64,000 nucleotides of DNA from Lujinxingia vulgaris (lineage in GTDB: Bacteria > Myxococcota_A > Bradymonadia > Bradymonadales > Bradymonadaceae). How positions within the stretch are numbered: position 1 is the first letter of the stretch; every line of letters starts with the position of its first letter. The notes beneath the pieces are model-generated. The model was not told where the DNA came from and did not search any database. It saw nothing but the letters and a program-made list of their open reading frames with translations. Positions 37,114 through 45,419 of the stretch are shown here, in pieces. The stretch covers positions 1 to 64,000 of the forward strand of contig NZ_VOSL01000020.1 of the NCBI RefSeq assembly GCF_007997005.1, read 5' to 3'. A program made the position numbers and the translations under genes.

Positions 37114-37950
37114 ATGACGACATCGACGACCATTCATGTGTTGGCGCGAGGGGTTGAGTCGCGAGGTTTTGAGCGCGACGGGGTAAGCGTCAGCGGGGAG
37201 TTGGAGTGCGAGGATTGGGAGGGGTTTGAAAACCTCTTTGTGCTGACATCTGCGATGCATCTCGGGGAGGTGGCGGATGTGGTGCGGGCAGCCAATCGCA
37301 AAAAGCATTTGCGGGGGCTTCTGGTGGAGCAGTCTCATGATACCCGGTGGATTCTGGCGATGTTGGAGCGGGCGAATCTGCGCACGCTTAAACATACGTT
37401 GGTGCATTCCGACATGCGGGTCTTCCGTCGCATTGTAAACGCCTGGGCGATGGGGGCGCAGGACGAGCTTATTGCTGACGCAACGGTGATGGAGGGGGTG
37501 CTCTTTGTGCGGACCTGCGCGCTGGAGACGCTGGAGGTCGAGGTGCGTGAGGTTAAGGCGTTGCGGAAGGCGAGCCGCGATGAGGTTCATACATTTGAGG
37601 TGGCCGAGGATGGGGCTTACATCTACTGGCCGGACCTCGACGTTCATTTGAATGTCGAGTCGGTTCGTGTGGTGCTCGACCCGACGTTAAAGAGCGAGTT
37701 GATGTTGGCGCGTCAGCGCGATGAGCAGCGGATGGGGGCTGCTCTGCGGAAGATTCGCGAGCGCAAAGGGCTGCGTCAGGCCGATATCGAAGGGGTTTCT
37801 ACGCGGCAGGTCGGGCGTATTGAGCGTGGAGAGGTTCGGGCGCGTCATGCCACGCTGGAGCTGTTTGCCAGGGCGCATGGCGAAGAACTCAACACGTACC
37901 TGCAGGAACTCAGCCGCGTGATGCGCGAGCTCCGCGCGATTACGCCGTGA
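37114..37950 (+). CDS. DUF2442-like protein fused to a C-terminal XRE-type HTH
   Basis: 278 residues. Residues ~1-110 are an N-terminal region I do not recognise. Residues ~125-185 (LETLEVEVREVKALRKA, HTFEVAEDGAYIYWPDLDVHLN) match DUF2442. Residues ~205-260 form a helix-turn-helix (ALRKIRERKGLRQADIEGVSTRQVGRIERGE). Such a fusion suggests a DNA-binding, probably autoregulating partner of the DUF4160 protein. A foldable inverted repeat follows at 37988. The N-terminal third is extra compared with ordinary DUF2442 proteins. Confidence 0.78.
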   Translation: MTTSTTIHVLARGVESRGFERDGVSVSGELECEDWEGFENLFVLTSAMHLGEVADVVRAANRKKHLRGLLVEQSHDTRWILAMLERANLRTLKHTLVHSDMRVFRRIVNAWAMGAQDELIADATVMEGVLFVRTCALETLEVEVREVKALRKASRDEVHTFEVAEDGAYIYWPDLDVHLNVESVRVVLDPTLKSELMLARQRDEQRMGAALRKIRERKGLRQADIEGVSTRQVGRIERGEVRARHATLELFARAHGEELNTYLQELSRVMRELRAITP

Positions 37951-37987
37951 GCTATCGTTGACGCCGTATCTGTTGTGTTGAGAACGC

Positions 37988-38052
37988 CTCGGGCAGCGTT
38001 GCAAAGCCTCGACGATGCGAAAGCATCGCCTGTGTTTTGCGCCTTGCCCGAG
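37988..38052. repeat. Nested inverted repeat between convergent genes
   Basis: Outer perfect arms CTCGGGCA (37988-37995) and TGCCCGAG (38045-38052) enclose partial pairing of TTGCAAA with TTTTGCG, and an inner perfect hairpin CGATGC-GAAA-GCATCG. It lies 38 bases past the HTH gene stop and could terminate both convergent transcripts, though it lacks a T-tract. Confidence 0.65.
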
Positions 38053-38140
38053 AAGCTCTCGGCTTCGCAGCTATCGACGTCGGCTTCTGTTCACGGCGTA
38101 GTAAGGGTTGAGGCGAAGGTGGGCAGCTCCCGCCTTCATG

Positions 38141-39322
38141 TCACTCGCCAGCCCGCGGCTCAAAGGGAGGAAGATCGGCAGGGGGGCCAAGGGCGGGGTT
38201 GGTGAGGAAGTCGTGGTCGGTGAGGCTGTGGAGGAAAGCTTTGAGGTCTTCGCGCTCCTCGTCGGTGATGAGAAAGCCGGGGACGAAGAGGCTCAAGTTG
38301 GGGTTGAGGTAGCCGACGCCGGCGTTGGGGCCGTCGGCGATGGTGCGGCCGCCGGCGGCGTAGTGGTCGATGACGGCGTCGAGGTCGGCGACGCTGCCGT
38401 CGTGCATGTAGGGGGCGCGCACCGCGACGTTGCGGAGGGTGGGGGCTTTGAAGCGGCCCATGTCTTCGCGGCGGCCGGTGACTTCGTGCACGCCGGTGTT
38501 GGGGGCGGGGTAGGCGCCCTGGCCGTCGATGTTGTAGAGGCCGGTGACGTGGAAGGGGGCCGAGGTGGTGGTGAGGCCATCGTGGTCGATGGCGTCGGAG
38601 AAGTTAAAGCCGCCGTGGCAGTGGAAGCACTCCAGGCGCTCGGAGAAGAAGAGGCTCATGCCGCGGCGGGCGGATTCTGAGAAGTCGGTGGCGTCGCCCT
38701 CGTACATGAAGCGGTCGAAGGCGCTGGAGCCCGAGACCAGTGTGCGCTGGAAGCTGGCGAGCGCGTAGGTGATGTGGGTGATGGTGATGGGCTCTTCGGC
38801 CTCGGGGAAGGCGGCGGCGAAGCGCTGGCGGTAGAAGGGCTCGTTTTGCAGGCGCGCGATCAGTTCGTCTTCGCGACCGGCCAGGCCGAGCTCAACGGGG
38901 TGTTCGCCAAAGATGGGCGTAATGGCCTGGGTTTCGAGGGTGGTGACCAGGGGGTTGGCCCAGTTGTAGGTCTGGTTCCAGGCGACGTTGGTCAGGGTCA
39001 TGCTGCGTCGCGGGTGCGCTTCGCCGGTGGAGCCCACCGCGCGGGGGAGGACGTCGGCGAAGGCGCTGGACTGGGGGTGGCAGCTGGCGCAGGACTGGGT
39101 GCCGTTGCCGGAGAGGCGCGTGTCGTAGAAGAGGGCGCGCCCCAGCTCGGCCTTCTCGGCGCTCCAGGGGTTCTCCGGGGGGATGCGCGGGGTGGGAAAG
39201 TAGGAGGGGATGGGCGGGGAGGCCACCTCCGGGGAGGTGGCCTCCGAGCAGCCCAGCGGGATGGCGAGCGCGCTGGCGAGCACGAGAAGGATGGCGGGAG
39301 TGAGGCGCAGCGCGTGGGTCAC
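38141..39322 (-). CDS. MbnH/MauG-like di-haem c-type cytochrome (peroxidase family)
   Basis: 393 residues, GTG start. A lipoprotein-type signal (lipobox PLGC) leads into a cytochrome c peroxidase fold. Two CXXCH haem sites are visible: CASCHPQ (~80) and CFHCHGG (~235). The MTLTNVAWNQTYNWANPLVTTLETQA segment and RFKAPTLRNVAVRAPYMHDGSVADLDAVIDHY near the C-terminus are typical. The gene directly follows a four-Cys MbnP-like gene on the same strand. This is the MbnPH (metallo-mystery pair) arrangement, in which the di-haem protein oxidises a Trp of its partner. Confidence 0.88.
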   Translation of the reverse strand: MTHALRLTPAILLVLASALAIPLGCSEATSPEVASPPIPSYFPTPRIPPENPWSAEKAELGRALFYDTRLSGNGTQSCASCHPQSSAFADVLPRAVGSTGEAHPRRSMTLTNVAWNQTYNWANPLVTTLETQAITPIFGEHPVELGLAGREDELIARLQNEPFYRQRFAAAFPEAEEPITITHITYALASFQRTLVSGSSAFDRFMYEGDATDFSESARRGMSLFFSERLECFHCHGGFNFSDAIDHDGLTTTSAPFHVTGLYNIDGQGAYPAPNTGVHEVTGRREDMGRFKAPTLRNVAVRAPYMHDGSVADLDAVIDHYAAGGRTIADGPNAGVGYLNPNLSLFVPGFLITDEEREDLKAFLHSLTDHDFLTNPALGPPADLPPFEPRAGE

Positions 39323-39364
39323 GGTCGGGGCTCGGTGTGGAGACGTTGGCTCGTGGTGCGGGTT

Positions 39365-40234
39365 TCAGCGAGCCTGGACGCGCACGACCTGGCGAGGGGT
39401 GGGGCTTTGCTCGCTGTGGGTCAGGTTGAGCGCGGAGAAGATCGGCTGGCAGTCGCTGTCGGCCGGTCCGGACATGCAGCCGGAGGGGGTGCCTTCCTGA
39501 CGCTCATTGAGGTTGGCGTCGGCGACAAGTTCGGCAAGATCAAAGACGAGGGTGTCGGCGTCGACGTTGACCTCGCTCAGCTCGATCCGGGCGCGGTTGG
39601 CGTTGGTGCAGGAGGTGGCGCCGCCGCCTTCGGCCGGCTCGCATCCGGTGCTGCCCAGGTGGAATTGCCAGCCGGTGTCGAGGCCGGTGGTGGCACCTTC
39701 GATGCGCATGAACTTGTAGCCACCCAGCCAGCTCCAGAACATCGCAGTGGTGTTAAGGGGGCTGGGCGCGGTGGCCGCGTCGATATGGTTGAGCTCAAAA
39801 GGCACGCCGATGGTGAAGCGCAGGGCGTCGTAGGTGCCTTCGGGGAGCGTGCCGGTGACAATCTCGCGGGTCTCGGTGCTGCCGTTCTGACAGCGGCCGG
39901 TGGCGTCTTCGAAGTCGAGAAGCGCGAGGTCTTCGTGCTGCCAGACGCCGTCCTGATCAAGGTTGAGGGGCTGCCACTGGCCGTCGGTGTCGCGAAGTTC
40001 AATTTCGCTGATGAAGAGGCGGAAGTCGAAGGGTTCAAACGCCGTCTCGGTGGTGCCCAGGCCCTCATAGGTTTGACCGCAGGAGAAGGGCTCGTCGCCG
40101 ACCTGGGCGGCGAAGTTCAGGGTGAGAGGCTGCGTGGTGGGATTGTCTTCGGCGCTGCCGCAGCCGGCGAGGAGCAAGAGGAGGGCCGGAAGTAGGAGGG
40201 GGCGGGTCAGCGGGGCGTGTTTAGAGAGCATCAT
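39365..40234 (-). CDS. MbnP-like protein (metallo-mystery pair, four-Cys)
   Basis: 289 residues. Lipobox LAGC. The mature part matches the MbnP pattern: LNFAAQVGDEPFSCGQTYEG, FDFRLFISEIELRDTDGQW, ALLDFEDATGRCQNG, then FWSWLGGYKFMRIEG and WQFHLGSTGCEP, ending TSCTNANRARIEL and a Cys pair near the C-terminus. Trp residues in FWSWLGGYKF and GWQFHLG are candidates for the conversion to kynurenine known in MbnP. It should bind copper in the periplasm or on the surface. It lies 42 bases upstream of the MbnH-like gene. No methanobactin precursor is seen nearby. Confidence 0.86.
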   Translation of the reverse strand: MMLSKHAPLTRPLLLPALLLLLAGCGSAEDNPTTQPLTLNFAAQVGDEPFSCGQTYEGLGTTETAFEPFDFRLFISEIELRDTDGQWQPLNLDQDGVWQHEDLALLDFEDATGRCQNGSTETREIVTGTLPEGTYDALRFTIGVPFELNHIDAATAPSPLNTTAMFWSWLGGYKFMRIEGATTGLDTGWQFHLGSTGCEPAEGGGATSCTNANRARIELSEVNVDADTLVFDLAELVADANLNERQEGTPSGCMSGPADSDCQPIFSALNLTHSEQSPTPRQVVRVQAR

Positions 40235-40386
40235 TCAGCTCGGTGAATAGGGTCGGGGAGACGCAATGCGTGCGGTGAGGCCCGCGCCTGCGACGGATAT
40301 GTGGTGAACGGTCTCCCCCGTTCGAGTGGGGTCTGGCAACGGGGCTAAACGTCGCACCAGGGCGCAGGGAGGTCCGTGGAGGGAGG

Positions 40387-40638
40387 TCAGGGTGGCGAGG
40401 CGGGAGCGCCGGGGCCATCGGGCCAGGTACGCTCGAAGCGGTAGGCGTGCAGGAGGTCGTCGAGATCGACAAACGTACGATCCGGCATACGGTTGAGCGC
40501 CGAGAGGATCAGCTCGCCGGCATAGGCATCGGTGGCGTGTTGCAAGAGCGCGTCGCGACCCACCGGGAAGCGCAGACCCCGGAGCACGCGGGCGATCGTG
40601 GTCGGGGAGGGCGTGGCGCTGATCCGGTAGTCCGTCAT
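40387..40638 (-). CDS. DUF2795-like small protein
   Basis: 83 residues from the ATG at 40638 with GAGGT upstream. The core VGRDALLQHATDAYAGELILSALNRMPDRTFVDLDDLL fits DUF2795, whose members are small helical proteins of unknown function, often encoded near regulators. The gene-proximal region upstream contains the four GACC-GTG-GGTC palindromes, which may act as its operator. Confidence 0.66.
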   Translation of the reverse strand: MTDYRISATPSPTTIARVLRGLRFPVGRDALLQHATDAYAGELILSALNRMPDRTFVDLDDLLHAYRFERTWPDGPGAPASPP

Positions 40639-40764
40639 GCGATGACCTCGGCGCGGGATAGGGGCGGGCAGCAGTGGCGAGGCGGTCTTCACCATAAAGT
40701 TAAGGAGGAGCGGGGAAACGCCTAATGGATGGTGGATCAGGCGCATGAAATAAGGACTTCGTGC

Positions 40765-40844
40765 GACCGTGGGTCGTTTTTGGAAGTGACCGTGGGTCGG
40801 CTTCAGAACTGACCGTGGGTCACCTCTGGAAGTGACCGTGGGTC
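40765..40844. repeat. Four 11-bp palindromes at exact 23-bp spacing
   Basis: GACCGTGGGTC occurs at 40765, 40788, 40811 and 40834. Each is a GACC/GGTC dyad with a GTG centre. Spacers are 12 bases and share a TGGAAGT-like end in two cases. The set lies between the PNGase-like gene end and the DUF2795 gene start (127 bases from its ATG). It could be an operator array, or a remnant of a multi-repeat transposon end. Confidence 0.9.
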
Positions 40845-40861
40845 ATCATTGGGTCGAACGA

Positions 40862-41965
40862 TCAGCGCCACACGTAGAGCTTGAGCGCCACCTGGGTGGA
40901 GGGGAGGAGGTCGACCGGGGAGGTGTTGTCGTACTCGCTGCCGTCGGCCAGCAGGATGTTGAGGCTTAAGGTGTTGTCGCCGGGTTGCACGGCGTCGGTG
41001 AGGTCGACGCGATCGCCGACGGAGACGGCGCCCGGGCACCAGCCGTTGCGGGCATACTCCCAGGTGCCGGCCTGGGGGGAGACGGGATTCAACGCGCAGT
41101 CGGCCCGCCAGGGGTTCACCGAGAAGAGGGCGTCGTCGTTGAGGAGAAGATCGTGGCGCATCTCGCAGAACTCGGCGCAGTTGCGCGTGTTGCCAAAGCT
41201 GTGGCCGGTGGTGGTGAGGTGGGCCTCCACCCGGCGGAAGCTCTCGGGGAGTGTGAAGCTCAGCTCGGGGAGCTGGGAGGCGACGTTTTGATCGGGCTCC
41301 ACTTCGCCGACGGTGATGGCCTGGCGAGCGATGAGGTTGATGACCTCGTCGGCGGCTTCCGGGTAACCCGGGGTTAAGTAGAAGGTCGCGCTGACCTCCC
41401 AGCCTTCGCCCTGTTCATGGCCGGGGCCGACCCAGGTGTCGATGAAGGAGCGCAGCGCGCGCTCGCCAGTCAGCAGGCCGGCCAGGGGAGTGAGGTCGAT
41501 GTACTGGCACATGCCGCGGCGGTAGGGGGTGATGTGGCGCGCGAGCTCCACGCGGTTCTGGTCGTCTTCGGCAGCGTCGGGGTTGGTGATGAGCTCCAGG
41601 CTGGCGGTGCGGTCCCAGTGGTCGCAGACCATGCCCTCGGGGCAGGCCAGCTCCAGTTTGAGCCCCACCTGGGACCAGTCGCCCTCGGGGAAGGTGACGG
41701 GTGTGTCGACCGTGCGGCGGTCTTCGTCGCCAAAGTACTGATGGACGCCGTCCATGGCCACGACCTCCACCACGCGCTCGTCGAAGGAGGTGGTCTCAGG
41801 GCAGGGGTACCAGGGGGCGGCGTCGTCGAAGTTGTAGCGGGGCACCTCCTCTTCGACGACCAGCGGCTCTTCGGGCGCGGGGGAGGAGCAGGCGCTGAGA
41901 ACGGCCAGGCACAGGATGGCGAGGAGGTGACCGGGGACTGGCGAGCGATGAGGAAGGGAGGGCAT
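40862..41965 (-). CDS. PNGase F-like secreted lipoprotein
   Basis: 367 residues. Lipobox LSAC after a signal peptide, then a short acidic linker. The two-domain jelly-roll family of peptide-N-glycosidase F is indicated by WSQVGLKLELACPEGMVCDHWDRTASLELI (N-domain), the ITPYRRGMCQYIDLTPL segment, HSFGNTRNCAEFCEMRH, and NPVSPQAGTWEYARNGWCPGAVS in the C-domain. PNGase F cleaves the Asn-glycan amide bond of glycoproteins. The DHWDR acidic residue may correspond to the catalytic Asp, by inference. It is likely exported and used on host, algal or prey glycoproteins. Confidence 0.85.
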   Translation of the reverse strand: MPSLPHRSPVPGHLLAILCLAVLSACSSPAPEEPLVVEEEVPRYNFDDAAPWYPCPETTSFDERVVEVVAMDGVHQYFGDEDRRTVDTPVTFPEGDWSQVGLKLELACPEGMVCDHWDRTASLELITNPDAAEDDQNRVELARHITPYRRGMCQYIDLTPLAGLLTGERALRSFIDTWVGPGHEQGEGWEVSATFYLTPGYPEAADEVINLIARQAITVGEVEPDQNVASQLPELSFTLPESFRRVEAHLTTTGHSFGNTRNCAEFCEMRHDLLLNDDALFSVNPWRADCALNPVSPQAGTWEYARNGWCPGAVSVGDRVDLTDAVQPGDNTLSLNILLADGSEYDNTSPVDLLPSTQVALKLYVWR

Positions 41966-42121
41966 GCGGGGCCTGCGGCAAGGAGGGAGGGGGAGGGCCG
42001 GTGGCAGTATAGAGAAGTGTGAGGGAGGCGACAGAACAGATCGCGGGGAGGGCAGAGCAGTGAGAGCCCGCGTTTTGCGCGAGCTCTCAGATGTGTCGAA
42101 AATGGCTGTTAGATCAAAGGG

Positions 42122-43333
42122 TTATTCGCCAGGCTCGTCGACCGGTCGCGCGCGAAGTTGCAGGATGATCTCGCTCTGCGTGGGGTCGTTGGTGGTGAGG
42201 GTGAGCTGACCCAGGGCCTCCTGTTCGACGTTGAGGTTGGCGTCGATAGCGATGGCCTCGGTCTGGGCGATGCCCAGAACGAGCGGGAGGGCGGGAGGGG
42301 CGGGGAGGCTGAAGACGCCGCCGCCGTCGTTGGTGAGCTCAAGCTCGCTGATGGTCAGGGAGCGGTCGCGGCTGCAGTTGAGCAAAACGATATCTTCGCT
42401 GGTCTCGGCGCCCGGCAGGAGCTCGCCGAAGTCGAGGTCGCCGCTGGTGCGGATGCAGGGGGCGGGGCCGTTACCCTGGAGCTCGACGATGATGTCGGGG
42501 CCGTCGGGGAGGTTGGCGGCGATGGTGAGCTGGCCGCTGGCGATCTCCTCGGTGGTGGGGGTGAAGCTCAGCTCGAGGTCGATCTTGTCGTTGCGCTGCA
42601 GGAAGGCGGGGAGCTGGGGCTCGAGCGCGCGGGCGCTGAACTGGGAAGCGAACTCCTCGTCGCCGGTGGAGGTGAGCGCGGTGATGTTGAGCGGGTCAAT
42701 GCCGCGGTTGTAGACAGTGATCTCGCGGGTGGCCGTCTCACCGACGCTGACCGAGCCGAAGTTGACGTAGCGCGGGGCTTCGGCCTGGGCGTAGGCCGAG
42801 GTGGACTGGATGGGGATGATGACTTCGGGGGTGTCCGGGTCGTCGCTGCCGATGATGAGGCGGCCGCCGATGCCGGTGTAGAGGGTGGGCTCCCAGCGGA
42901 TGGTCACGTCGCGGTAGGTGTTGGGAGCGAGCTCGAAGCTCTCGGCCCAGCCCTCGCCGGGGCGAAACTGAGGCGTGGTGCCCGGGAGCTGGAAGTGCTC
43001 GATGGCCAGGCGCGTGACGATGAGCGGGCTTTCGCCGGTGTTGCGGATGGTGACGATGGCGCTGTCTTCTTCGCCAAGGCGCACGTCTTCGAAAGCGATG
43101 GCGATGGGGCTGACGTCGATGTTGGGGGGGCCGGCCAGAGTGTCGGGCTCATCGCCGAGATCGGGCTCGGCGTCGGGGCCGGCGTCTTCGGAGACATCCT
43201 CGATGTTGGTGTCGGGGAGCTCGACCGGGTCGGCGGTGTCGCTGTCGCCGGAGCAGCCAACGAACATCAGGGTCAGAGCGAGGGAGGCGGCGCCGCGAAG
43301 CGCGAGGGTGGAGAGGAGGGAGGCGTCCATCAT
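42122..43333 (-). CDS. Choice-of-anchor D-type lipoprotein
   Basis: 403 residues from the ATG pair at 43330/43333. Lipobox FVGC. An acidic linker (~25-65) is followed by three Ig-like modules of the ASPM/SPD-2/Hydin (choice-of-anchor D) type, each with the IAFEDVRLGEEDSAIVTIRNTGESPL pattern: repeats at ~75, ~180 (VNFGSVSVGETATREITVYNRG) and ~290 (LDFGELLPGAETSEDIVLLNC). It is exported, probably a surface adhesin or structural protein. It lies 83 bases downstream of the RCC1 gene on the same strand. Confidence 0.84.
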   Translation of the reverse strand: MMDASLLSTLALRGAASLALTLMFVGCSGDSDTADPVELPDTNIEDVSEDAGPDAEPDLGDEPDTLAGPPNIDVSPIAIAFEDVRLGEEDSAIVTIRNTGESPLIVTRLAIEHFQLPGTTPQFRPGEGWAESFELAPNTYRDVTIRWEPTLYTGIGGRLIIGSDDPDTPEVIIPIQSTSAYAQAEAPRYVNFGSVSVGETATREITVYNRGIDPLNITALTSTGDEEFASQFSARALEPQLPAFLQRNDKIDLELSFTPTTEEIASGQLTIAANLPDGPDIIVELQGNGPAPCIRTSGDLDFGELLPGAETSEDIVLLNCSRDRSLTISELELTNDGGGVFSLPAPPALPLVLGIAQTEAIAIDANLNVEQEALGQLTLTTNDPTQSEIILQLRARPVDEPGE

Positions 43334-43416
43334 AGATCCGGGCAGTGCATCAACGTCAGAGGAGCATCGGGCGCGCGTGGTTGCAGCGCGCGCAGGGCAT
43401 CGTAGCCGCAACGGGC

Positions 43417-45012
43417 TTAGGGCGCTACCTGCACCGGGGTGATGCTCATGTTGTTTTCGCCCTCGGTGCCGTCGCCGAGTTGGCCGTCGACGTTGGCACC
43501 CCAGCAGAAGGCGTCGCCGGAGGTGCTCAACGCACAGCTGTGGAAGTTGCCTGCGGTCACGCGGTAGATCTCTTGGGCCAGGGTAACAGGAATCGGCGTT
43601 GTGCTCTGGCTTGTCGAGGATGCGCGGCTGAGCTGGTTGCGAGCGTTATCGCCCCAGCAGTAGGTTCGACCGTCGATAAGTGCCGCGCAGGTATGCAGCC
43701 AGCCGGCAGCGACGTCGACGGCGTCGGCCGGGAGGTTGACGCGCTGGGCCAGGCCCGCGCCGCCGGAGGTGCCGCGGCCCAGTTGTCCCGATGTGTTACC
43801 ACCCCAGCAATATACGTCACCGTCGAGAGTCAGGGCACAGGAGTGATCGTAGCCTGCGCTGATGCGACGCGAGGCGGGGAGGTTGAAGACCCGGCGCGGG
43901 GTCGTTGCACCGTCGGTGTTTCCGACTCCCAGCTGACTTAAGGTGTTAATCCCCCAGCACCAGACCTCGCCAGAGGTTCTCAGCGCGCAGGCGTGAAGGT
44001 TGCCAACGCTTACATCGACGACCTGGTCGAAGTTGCCGCCGGTCTGGTTCTGGACGAGGACCTTAGCGGATGTCAGGGTGATGGTACCTCCCCCAAGTTG
44101 CCCCTGGCCGTTGTAGCCCCAGCAGCGCACCATTCCCCCGGTGGTGCGTGCGCAGGTGTGGTTGCCGCCGGCGGAGATATGGGTCAGGTCGAAGAGATCG
44201 GTCACGGCCATGGGCGTGGAGGAGGTGTTGTTGGTCGTGTCCACACCAAGTTTACCGTGATTGTTATTGCCCCAGCAGAGGGCGCGGTTGTCGGCTTTCA
44301 CCACACAGGTATGGGTGTTGCCGGCGCTCACCTGCCGGCCGTCGTTGATGGAGGTGATGGCGTAGGGAAAGGCACTTCCTGAGGTACGGTTGTTGCCAAT
44401 CTGACCGCTGTCGCCGCGTCCCCAGCAGCGGACCTGGCCGTTGGGGCGGAGCGCGCAGGTGTGTTCGGCGCCGGCGGTGAGGTCAACAAAATTCTGGTCG
44501 GCCACGCAGAGGTTATTTGGCGCGCAGCGTTCGCCGCCGGCGCAGTCCGCGCAGCTGTACCGGGTGCCGTCGATGTAGATGTCGCCGCATTCGGCGCCGA
44601 CCTCCCCGCAGACGTCGACACATTGTCCTTCCTGACAGGCGCCGAGGTCGCAGGTGCCGCAACTCACCGCCTGACCGGAAAGGGTGTGGTCGCCGCATAC
44701 AAAGCCGGCCTCCTCGCAGAGGTCGACGCAGACCTCGTCGCGGCATTGTTCGTTGGGGCCGCAGAGGCCCTCGCAGGGGAGCGGCTCGGTGGTGTCGGCG
44801 TCTTCTTGAGCGTCGGCGTCGGCGTCATCGCCGGCGTCGGCCGGATCGGCGTCGGGGAGCCCCAGGTCGGGCTGGCCGCTGTCGGGCGCGTCGGTGTCCG
44901 GGGAGGACGCGTCGGGCTCGATGTTCCAGTCGGGCTCGACGCTGGCGCAGCCCGCGCTGAGCAGCGAGGCCAGCAGGATGATCACAAAAGAGGTAGCAAA
45001 GGGGCGTAACAC
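43417..45012 (-). CDS. RCC1-repeat lipoprotein with Cys-rich linker
   Basis: 531 residues, GTG start. Lipobox SAGC, an Asp-rich linker (~25-75), then a Cys-rich EGF/metal-like stretch (~80-165, for example CEGLCGPNEQC, FVCGDHTL, GTCDLGACQEGQC). The rest (~175-531) is six or seven RCC1-type blades, each with a VxCWGxNxxGQLGxGT motif, forming a beta-propeller. Surface-exposed RCC1 lipoproteins are abundant in myxobacteria and bradymonads; the ligand is unknown. Confidence 0.88.
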   Translation of the reverse strand: MLRPFATSFVIILLASLLSAGCASVEPDWNIEPDASSPDTDAPDSGQPDLGLPDADPADAGDDADADAQEDADTTEPLPCEGLCGPNEQCRDEVCVDLCEEAGFVCGDHTLSGQAVSCGTCDLGACQEGQCVDVCGEVGAECGDIYIDGTRYSCADCAGGERCAPNNLCVADQNFVDLTAGAEHTCALRPNGQVRCWGRGDSGQIGNNRTSGSAFPYAITSINDGRQVSAGNTHTCVVKADNRALCWGNNNHGKLGVDTTNNTSSTPMAVTDLFDLTHISAGGNHTCARTTGGMVRCWGYNGQGQLGGGTITLTSAKVLVQNQTGGNFDQVVDVSVGNLHACALRTSGEVWCWGINTLSQLGVGNTDGATTPRRVFNLPASRRISAGYDHSCALTLDGDVYCWGGNTSGQLGRGTSGGAGLAQRVNLPADAVDVAAGWLHTCAALIDGRTYCWGDNARNQLSRASSTSQSTTPIPVTLAQEIYRVTAGNFHSCALSTSGDAFCWGANVDGQLGDGTEGENNMSITPVQVAP

Positions 45013-45147
45013 CGTCAGATCCCTGGCGAAAAAGGGGCGTTCTAAGCAGAGCGTTCGAAACGAGGTGGTCCCTTACTAAAACGAAGCTGCGGGCACAATG
45101 CAACTGCAGCGGCGATGGCGAGTTGCCCGCGTGGGGTGGGGGGGGAG

Positions 45148-45301
45148 CAGGGCAATCGCAAAGTGGGTCCCCACCACCCGCCACCGAAGGGGGACCCCTT
45201 GTAGGTCCCCGCCCTGGGAGTTCGGGAGGGGCACAAGACTCCTCCCTACGGATTGGGTGGGTTCTCCTTAAAAAGTCTTGTGGGACTTTGCGATTGCCCT
45301 G
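45148..45301. repeat. 154-bp element bounded by a perfect 17-bp inverted repeat
   Basis: Left end CAGGGCAATCGCAAAGT (45148-45164) is the exact complement of 45285-45301. Inside, GGGTCCCC (45165-45172) pairs with GGGGACCC (45190-45197), and CACAAGACT (45232-45240) pairs with AGTCTTGTG (45274-45282). Together they give a three-way junction. It occupies part of the 407-base gene-free interval 45013-45419, between divergent genes. I see no start codon with a ribosome site inside and no recognisable transposase. It may be a small non-coding RNA or a non-autonomous mobile element. Confidence 0.75.
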
Positions 45302-45419
45302 GGGGGTGGAGGTGCGGGCATTGTTTGGCACTGGCTCGCAGGTGTATGGTCCGCGCGCTCTCCTGGCGGGCGCGCGCTCGCTGATGCCCAATCTGGATTT
45401 ATTGCGCGGTAGACGAACG

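Noticed and set aside
40765-40844. CRISPR array of short repeats
   Set aside because: 11-bp repeats with 12-bp spacers are far too short.
42158-43405. 415-codon open frame opposite the choice-of-anchor lipoprotein
   Set aside because: Antisense shadow; the minus-strand reading has a lipobox and three recognisable Ig-like modules.
45123-45419. Upstream start for the 45420 membrane protein
   Set aside because: The extra ~99 residues are Pro/Gly-rich, cross the inverted-repeat element and precede a good signal-like start.
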